NCBI GenBank assembly: GCA_012841995.1
Contig: DUTQ01000223.1
Coordinates: 1-11,042 of the forward strand
Source: Thermoanaerobacterales bacterium
GTDB lineage: Bacteria; Bacillota; Thermosediminibacteria; Thermosediminibacterales; Tepidanaerobacteraceae
DNA: 11,042 bases
Direction: 5' to 3'
In this document: in pieces, positions 6,555 through 11,042 of the stretch
Position numbering within the stretch: the first letter of the stretch is position 1
Layout of the letters: every line of letters begins with the position of its first letter
Position numbers and translations under genes: made by a program
Notes under the pieces: generated by a model
Database searches by the model: none
The model's input: the letters and a program-made list of their open reading frames with translations, nothing else
What the model was told of the DNA's origin: nothing

Positions 6555-6569
6555 GAATAGGTGAGTCAA

Positions 6570-8393
6570 ATGGGGTTTTATTCAGAAAATCAAATCAAAG
6601 AGGTTCAAGAACGGGCAGACATTGTTGAGATTATATCAGAATATATTGCCTTGCAAAAACGCGGTGATGATTTTATTGGGCTATGTCCATTTCATTCGGA
6701 GAAAACCCCATCATTTAACGTAAGCCCCCAAAAACAGCTATTTTACTGTTTTGGGTGTGGTACAGGCGGAAATGTATTTACTTTTTTAATGAAGAAAGAC
6801 AACTTGACATTTCCAGAGGCAGTAAGATATCTGGCAGATAGATATAATGTAGAAATTTCATCCGGGAAACTTGACAGAGAAATTTCACCTGAATTTAAAG
6901 AAAAACAGGCACAATTGAAAGCAAACCGTCTCGCAACACAATTTTTTAAATACAATCTTTTTAATACTCATCAAGGGCAGCGAGCATTAGCATACTTGAA
7001 GAGCAGAGGCATAAAACCCGATACCATAGAGAAGTTTTCATTAGGTTACGCAATGCCTGCATGGGACAGCTTGATGAAATTTGCAATTTCCCGGGGAATT
7101 GATATAGATATTTTGGAGAAAGCAGGGCTCATAATACAGCGAAACGACAAAAAAGGTTATTACGACAGGTTTAGAGATAGATTGATGTTTCCCATTACAG
7201 ATACATTTAAAAATATAATAGGGTTTGGGGGGCGAGTGCTAAATGATGGGCTGCCCAAGTATTTAAATTCGCCTGAAACCAAGTTGTTTTCAAAAGGAAA
7301 AAACCTTTACGGTCTTTCGATGATAAAAAAAGATAGAGACCTTGATATAATAGTCGTCGAAGGATATATGGACTGTATTATGCTTTATCAAAACGGCTTT
7401 ACCCAAACCGTTGCTTCATTGGGAACTGCTCTTACTCAAAACCAGGCAAAGCTCATAAAGAGATTTTCAGATAGAGTAATTCTAGCATACGATTCTGACA
7501 GTGCAGGACACGCTGCTACACTGCGCGGCATGAATATATTAGCAGATGAGGGTTTAAAGGTAAACATACTAAACCTTCCAACTGGTATGGATCCAGATGA
7601 ATTTATAAGAAAAGAAGGGAAAGATGCATTTAAAACCCTTTTATCAAATGCAGCAGACCTCATTAGTTACAAATTAAACTTGGCAAAAAAAGGTCTTGAT
7701 ATAAAATCGCCTGACGATAAAATACAATTCTTAAAAAAAGCCATAGAGATTTTGTCATCTATAGAAAATCAGCTGGAATTAGAGGTCTATCTGAAAGAGC
7801 TATCTAATGAGCTTGAGATGCCTTTTCACATCTTGAAACAAGAGGTACAAAAGAGAAGATTTCCAAACAATGGATTTAAGTATAAAAATAGCCAAACAAC
7901 ACATAATAATAAGGAATTTCGAAGATTATCGCCGTTAACCGGATTTTATAAAGCCGAAAGAGCAATAATAAAATTATTAATTGAAAACGAACAGGCAAGA
8001 CAAAAAATAATAAAATTCATTTCACCAGATAAATTTTTAAACAAAAATACCAGGCAAATCGCCGATAATATATATAAACTGATACAAAGCGAAAAACAAA
8101 TTGAGGTTTCATATTTATTTAATGATCTGGATGAACAAGCATCAGATGAATTATCGCAAATCATGATGGAATTACCTGAAATTCAAGATGAATATATGAT
8201 AAATTCTCTCATATACAAAGTGATGGAAGGATACCTTGATACAAATATCAACAAGGTAAGAAAACAAATGAAAAAGGCCGAGATGCTCGGCCAAAAGGAG
8301 GAAATAGATAATCTCTTGAAAGCCTATCAAAGACTTAAAACCGAAATGCATCAGTTGAAGATACAATTTACTTCAGAAAAGGGGGGAGCATAG
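6570..8393 (+). CDS. dnaG: DNA primase
   Basis: DnaG synthesises the RNA primers for lagging-strand replication and interacts with the DnaB/DnaC helicase. The product has 607 residues, normal for Firmicutes. Domains in order: the CHC2 zinc finger (C39, H42, C60, C63 in CPFHSEKTPSF and FYCFGCGTGG); the RNA polymerase core with DRLMFPI and the TOPRIM fold, where E264 lies in VVEGYMD and D308/D310 in AYDSDSAGH; and a C-terminal helicase-interaction domain from about 450 on. I chose ATG 6570, giving MGFYSENQIKEV as in homologues, with AGGTGA (6559-6564) 5 nt upstream. The in-frame GTG at 6561 overlaps that ribosome binding site and has none of its own. rpoD starts on the base after its stop codon, so the pair is translationally coupled. 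Confidence 0.97.
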   Translation: MGFYSENQIKEVQERADIVEIISEYIALQKRGDDFIGLCPFHSEKTPSFNVSPQKQLFYCFGCGTGGNVFTFLMKKDNLTFPEAVRYLADRYNVEISSGKLDREISPEFKEKQAQLKANRLATQFFKYNLFNTHQGQRALAYLKSRGIKPDTIEKFSLGYAMPAWDSLMKFAISRGIDIDILEKAGLIIQRNDKKGYYDRFRDRLMFPITDTFKNIIGFGGRVLNDGLPKYLNSPETKLFSKGKNLYGLSMIKKDRDLDIIVVEGYMDCIMLYQNGFTQTVASLGTALTQNQAKLIKRFSDRVILAYDSDSAGHAATLRGMNILADEGLKVNILNLPTGMDPDEFIRKEGKDAFKTLLSNAADLISYKLNLAKKGLDIKSPDDKIQFLKKAIEILSSIENQLELEVYLKELSNELEMPFHILKQEVQKRRFPNNGFKYKNSQTTHNNKEFRRLSPLTGFYKAERAIIKLLIENEQARQKIIKFISPDKFLNKNTRQIADNIYKLIQSEKQIEVSYLFNDLDEQASDELSQIMMELPEIQDEYMINSLIYKVMEGYLDTNINKVRKQMKKAEMLGQKEEIDNLLKAYQRLKTEMHQLKIQFTSEKGGA

Positions 8394-9512
8394 TTGTCAA
8401 AACAAAAAGCTACAACCAAAAACCCAAAAAGCCAGAAGTCAGAAGCTAGCAAAATGAAAATGGTAAAAGACCTTATTGAAAAAGGCAAGAAAAATGGTGA
8501 ATTATCATACAAGGAGATAATAGATACTCTTCAGGAGATAGAAGATTTAGATGTGGACCAAATCGATAAAATCTATGAATCAATTGAAGAAATGGGCATA
8601 GAAATTTTAAATGATGCCGAAGAGGAAGACGAAGACATTGAATCAGAAAACAAAGAAGTTGATCTTTCTGTTCCGGAAGGTGTTTCAATAGATGACCCTG
8701 TGAGGATGTACTTAAAGGAAATAGGAAAAGTTCCTTTGCTTACGGCTGAAGAGGAAGTAGAGATTGCAAAGCGCATCGAACAAGGTGATATAGAAGCAAA
8801 AAGACAATTAGCAGAAGCAAACTTAAGGCTTGTGGTCAGTATAGCAAAAAAATATGTTGGCAGAGGTATGCTTTTCCTGGATCTTATTCAAGAAGGTAAC
8901 CTTGGGCTCATGAAAGCCGTGGAAAAGTTTGACTACAGAAAAGGATTTAAATTCAGCACATATGCCACTTGGTGGATAAGACAGGCTATTACCCGCGCTA
9001 TTGCAGATCAGGCGAGAACCATTAGAATACCCGTGCACATGGTTGAAACTATAAATAAACTTATAAGGATTTCACGACAACTTCTCCAGGATTTGGGGCG
9101 TGATCCCTTGCCTGAAGAGATCGCTGAAGAAATGGAAATGCCCGTAGATAAAGTGCGTGAAATAATGAAAATAGCCCAAGAACCTGTATCTTTGGAAACA
9201 CCAATTGGAGAAGAAGAAGATAGTCATCTTGGTGATTTTATTCCTGATGATGATGCTCAAGCCCCTGCCGATGCAGCTGCATACTTGCTTTTAAAAGAAC
9301 AATTGGAAGATGTTTTGGAAACACTTACAGATAGAGAAGAAAGAGTATTGAGATTGAGATTCGGATTAGATGATGGCAAACCTCGAACATTAGAAGAAGT
9401 TGGGCAAGTATTTGGAGTTACAAGGGAACGTATACGTCAAATTGAAGCAAAGGCTTTAAGAAAACTTCGCCATCCCAGTAGAAGCAAAAAATTAAAAGAC
9501 TTTCTGGAATAA
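8394..9512 (+). CDS. rpoD: RNA polymerase primary sigma factor (RpoD/SigA)
   Basis: This is the housekeeping sigma factor that directs RNA polymerase to most promoters. It has 372 residues, matching B. subtilis SigA (371). Region 1.1 lies near residues 20-70, followed by an acidic linker ([10 protein letters not shown]), region 1.2 from about 100 ([16 protein letters not shown]), region 2 from about 140 to 220 ([28 protein letters not shown], the 2.3/2.4 segment [20 protein letters not shown] from 189), region 3, and region 4.2 at 332-361 ([20 protein letters not shown]). The start is TTG 8394, immediately after the dnaG stop, with GGGGGGAG (8381-8388) 5 nt upstream. The next in-frame ATG, at 8454, has no comparable site. 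The TTG plus coupling to dnaG suggests restrained, linked synthesis of the two proteins. Confidence 0.97.
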   Translation: MSKQKATTKNPKSQKSEASKMKMVKDLIEKGKKNGELSYKEIIDTLQEIEDLDVDQIDKIYESIEEMGIEILNDAEEEDEDIESENKEVDLSVPEGVSIDDPVRMYLKEIGKVPLLTAEEEVEIAKRIEQGDIEAKRQLAEANLRLVVSIAKKYVGRGMLFLDLIQEGNLGLMKAVEKFDYRKGFKFSTYATWWIRQAITRAIADQARTIRIPVHMVETINKLIRISRQLLQDLGRDPLPEEIAEEMEMPVDKVREIMKIAQEPVSLETPIGEEEDSHLGDFIPDDDAQAPADAAAYLLLKEQLEDVLETLTDREERVLRLRFGLDDGKPRTLEEVGQVFGVTRERIRQIEAKALRKLRHPSRSKKLKDFLE

Positions 9513-9548
9513 CAGTAAAAGTGGGGCATTGTCTCCACTTTTGCTGTT
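9511..9548 (+). terminator. Hairpin at the end of rpoD, probable terminator
   Basis: AACAGTAAAAGTGG (9511-9524) pairs with CCACTTTTGCTGTT (9535-9548) with one G-U wobble, and G9525-G9526 can extend it inward against TC (9533-9534). The stem includes the last two bases of the rpoD stop codon. The inner GTGGGG/CTCCAC stem followed by TTTTGCTGTT is an ordinary terminator shape, but the T-run is short and lies within the longer stem, so it may be leaky and allow trmK-nif3 readthrough. The A-run/T-run symmetry would also suit termination from the other strand. Confidence 0.55.
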
Positions 9549-9575
9549 AGTAAATGACATATGTGAGGTAGAGAA

Positions 9576-10262
9576 ATGTATTTAAGCAAGCGACTTCTAA
9601 TGATAGCCTCATTAGTTCCTAAAGATCACAAGATAGTAGATGTAGGAACCGACCACGCATATCTTCCCATATATCTTGTAGAAAAAGGCATATGTCCTAG
9701 AGCTATCGCTACAGAAGTGAGATTGGGTCCATTTCATATTGCAAATAGAAATATTAAAATGGCAGGGCTTAAAGAAAAAATAGATGTGCGATTAGGCTTT
9801 GGGCTAGAACCTATTTCAATGGGTGAAGTAAATACTGCAATCATTGCAGGAATGGGAAGTGAAAGCATAATAGATATAATAAAAAAATCGAAAGATAAGG
9901 TTTCTAGTTTAGATCTATTAATACTCCAACCCATGACTAAAATACCGGTTTTGCGGAAACAGCTTTTTGACATGGGTTTTGAGATTTTAGATGAAAAAGT
10001 GGTTAAAGAAGAACAAAGGTTTTATGAAATTTTGATAGTCAAAATGCAAGGTGAAAAACGGCATTATGACGATATTGATTTATATGTAGGCCCTATAATC
10101 AGGCAAATGAAAAACAGTGTAAATATAGATTACATCAAAACAAAAAAAGAAAAGCTCGAAAACCTTTTGTTAAAGATAAGACTCATCAAAACTGATGGAA
10201 GCCGAAGGGCCTTAAAAAAATACGAAAAACAGCTTGAAATGCTAGAGGAGGTTTTACAATGA
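9576..10262 (+). CDS. trmK: tRNA (adenine(22)-N(1))-methyltransferase
   Basis: TrmK (B. subtilis YqfN) methylates N1 of adenine 22 in the D-loop of some tRNAs using S-adenosylmethionine. The 228-residue protein begins with the family's short LSKRL segment, then the SAM-binding motif I VDVGTDHAYLP (residues 21-31), ATEVRLGPF, IAGMGSESI (about 90-98; homologues commonly have GMGG), and LILQPM near 116-121, in place of the usual catalytic NPPY motif. A charged helical C-terminus (about 165-228) looks like the coiled coil seen in TrmK structures. ATG 9576 has GAGGT (9565-9569) 6 nt upstream. The stop overlaps the nif3 start (ATGA, 10259-10262), so the two are translationally coupled. The rpoD-trmK-nif3 order matches B. 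subtilis sigA-yqfN-yqfO and supports the assignment. Confidence 0.92.
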   Translation: MYLSKRLLMIASLVPKDHKIVDVGTDHAYLPIYLVEKGICPRAIATEVRLGPFHIANRNIKMAGLKEKIDVRLGFGLEPISMGEVNTAIIAGMGSESIIDIIKKSKDKVSSLDLLILQPMTKIPVLRKQLFDMGFEILDEKVVKEEQRFYEILIVKMQGEKRHYDDIDLYVGPIIRQMKNSVNIDYIKTKKEKLENLLLKIRLIKTDGSRRALKKYEKQLEMLEEVLQ

Positions 10263-10960
10263 TTTCAAGCCAACAAATTATTCAAATGATAGAGGAATTG
10301 GCGCCAAAAACGCTTGCATTAGATTGGGACAACCCTGGATTGGCTATAGGCGACTATTCAAAAAAGATCTCCAAAATCCTCTTGACTCTTACAGTAACAC
10401 CTGAAGCAATAAATCATGCAATTGATAATGGTTTCGAGATGCTGATTTCACATCATCCGATGTTTTTTAAACCAATAAAAAGCATAAGAGCAGATTTGCC
10501 TCAAGGGAAAATGATATACCAAGCTGTAAAAAACGATTTAATAATATATTCAGCACATACAAACCTTGACATCGCCTTTGGCGGAGTTAACGATGCCCTT
10601 GCAGATGTATTGGGGTTAAAAGACACGAGAGTTTTAACAAAAACTCATCAAGAGAAACTAAACAAAGTTGTAGTCTTTGTTCCAAAAAGTCATGAAGAAG
10701 CTGTGCGCAATGCTATGGGCAGTGCTGGAGCAGGCTTTATAGGCAATTATAGCCACTGCAGCTTTTCACTGAACGGAAAAGGAACATTTAAGCCATTGGC
10801 AGGAACTAAACCCTATATAGGTGAGACGGACAAGCTTGAAATGGTGGATGAAGTTCGGATTGAAACCATAGCTCAAGAAAGCATCACAAAAAAGGTCGTA
10901 AACGCCATGATAAAGGCACATCCATATGAAGAAGTAGCCTATGATATCTATCCGTTGTAA
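10259..10960 (+). CDS. Nif3-like dinuclear metal centre protein (YqfO type), cut short at the window end
   Basis: Nif3/YqfO proteins have a two-lobed dinuclear metal fold of uncertain function; YqfO forms carry an inserted PII/CutA-like domain and reach about 370 residues. Here 233 residues are read before TAA 10958. Lobe 1 is intact: LDWDNPGL, the metal-ligand pair H65-H66 in SHHPMFF, and D104 in HTNLDIAFGG. The usual Asp of LxALDVT is Thr (T45). The inserted domain follows (about 128-233; GTFKPLAGTKPYIG, AHPYEEVAYDIYPL). Lobe 2, with the C-terminal His and Glu metal ligands, is missing. The stop falls inside a fold-back palindrome, and the expected continuation ENEGQIYGLGRVGKLD is encoded on the opposite strand. 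The truncation is therefore probably an artefact or a rearrangement rather than a natural short protein. ATG 10259 overlaps trmK and has GAGGAGG upstream (10246-10252). Confidence 0.85.
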   Translation: MISSQQIIQMIEELAPKTLALDWDNPGLAIGDYSKKISKILLTLTVTPEAINHAIDNGFEMLISHHPMFFKPIKSIRADLPQGKMIYQAVKNDLIIYSAHTNLDIAFGGVNDALADVLGLKDTRVLTKTHQEKLNKVVVFVPKSHEEAVRNAMGSAGAGFIGNYSHCSFSLNGKGTFKPLAGTKPYIGETDKLEMVDEVRIETIAQESITKKVVNAMIKAHPYEEVAYDIYPL

Positions 10961-11042
10961 AATGAAGGCCAGATTTTTGTCCAGTTTTCCCACACGCCCT
11001 AATCCATAAATCTGGCCTTCATTTTCCAACGGATAGATATCA
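10942..11042. repeat. Fold-back inverted repeat at the window end
   Basis: Arms 10942-10976 and 11008-11042 are reverse complements over 35 nt with a single mismatch (T10958 against C11026), enclosing a 31-nt loop. The right arm runs to the very last base, so the palindrome may be longer. The mismatch decides whether the Nif3 frame reads TAA (left arm, plus strand) or GAA (right arm, minus strand). Both arms encode YDIYPL of Nif3, so this is a duplicated and inverted piece of coding sequence, not a transposon end or a terminator. Confidence 0.9.
10979..11042 (-). other. Nif3 C-terminal lobe start, present in inverted orientation
   Basis: Read on the minus strand from 11042 downwards, this stretch encodes DIYPLENEGQIYGLGRVGKLD, in which GLGRVGKL is the conserved opening of the second Nif3 lobe. 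Downstream of GKLD (below about 10979) the minus-strand reading runs back into the complement of the left arm and loses similarity. So about 20 residues of genuine nif3 sequence lie on the wrong strand relative to the rest of the gene. Confidence 0.75.

Noticed and set aside
6561..6569. GTG 6561 as the dnaG start
   Set aside because: The GTG is part of the AGGTGA ribosome binding site serving ATG 6570, and homologues begin MGFYS.
10766..11029. Minus-strand open frame of 87 codons beginning MENEGQIYGLGRVGKLD
   Set aside because: It is not an independent gene. Its start is genuine Nif3 sequence displaced by the fold-back, and the rest is the antisense of the nif3 plus-strand coding sequence.
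10942..11042. Invertible phase-variation switch or insertion-sequence end
   Set aside because: Not accepted as the main reading: no recombinase or transposase gene is present in the window, the repeat runs to the window's final base, and flipping the loop alone would not remove the stop codon.

Overview
The window is AT-rich chromosomal DNA from a low-GC, spore-forming Firmicute, most likely an anaerobic member of the Clostridia. Support comes from a SpoIIM-family sporulation protein, strong AGGAGG-type ribosome binding sites, a phosphate-dikinase (PPDK) system, and the ccpN-ppsR ... dnaG-rpoD-trmK-nif3 order, which is also known from Bacillus subtilis. Every gene is on the plus strand and coding density is high. 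I see no mobile element, CRISPR array, tRNA or rRNA.

Layout: (1) 2-1064 holds the 3' end of recO (recombination mediator) followed closely by a spoIIM-family membrane protein. (2) 1144-5262 is a carbon-flux operon: ccpN (HTH-CBS repressor), ppsR (PPDK regulatory kinase/phosphotransferase) and ppdK (pyruvate, phosphate dikinase), closed by an intrinsic terminator at 5268-5295. CcpN would act on transcription and PpsR on PPDK itself, both at the PEP/pyruvate node. (3) 5398-6402 is dgt, an HD-domain dNTP triphosphohydrolase. (4) 6570-9512 is the macromolecular synthesis pair dnaG (primase) and rpoD (primary sigma factor). It is preceded by a 167-bp gap holding a consensus-quality sigma-H promoter, a terminator/attenuator hairpin and a possible extended -10 promoter. 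(5) 9576-10960 is trmK (tRNA m1A22 methyltransferase), overlapping nif3/yqfO by 4 nt.

Three things stand out. First, ccpN and ppsR both lack any ATG, GTG or TTG able to start the conserved N-terminus; in each, an ATA codon sits at good distance behind a strong Shine-Dalgarno. Second, the dnaG-rpoD leader combines a sigma-H promoter with an apparent attenuator. Third, the last 101 bp form a 35-bp near-perfect fold-back palindrome. It cuts nif3 short with a stop codon, and the natural continuation of Nif3 is encoded on the opposite strand. An assembly or amplification fold-back is the simplest explanation; a real inversion is the alternative. Otherwise this is a conserved housekeeping region, and I did not find a wholly new system in it.
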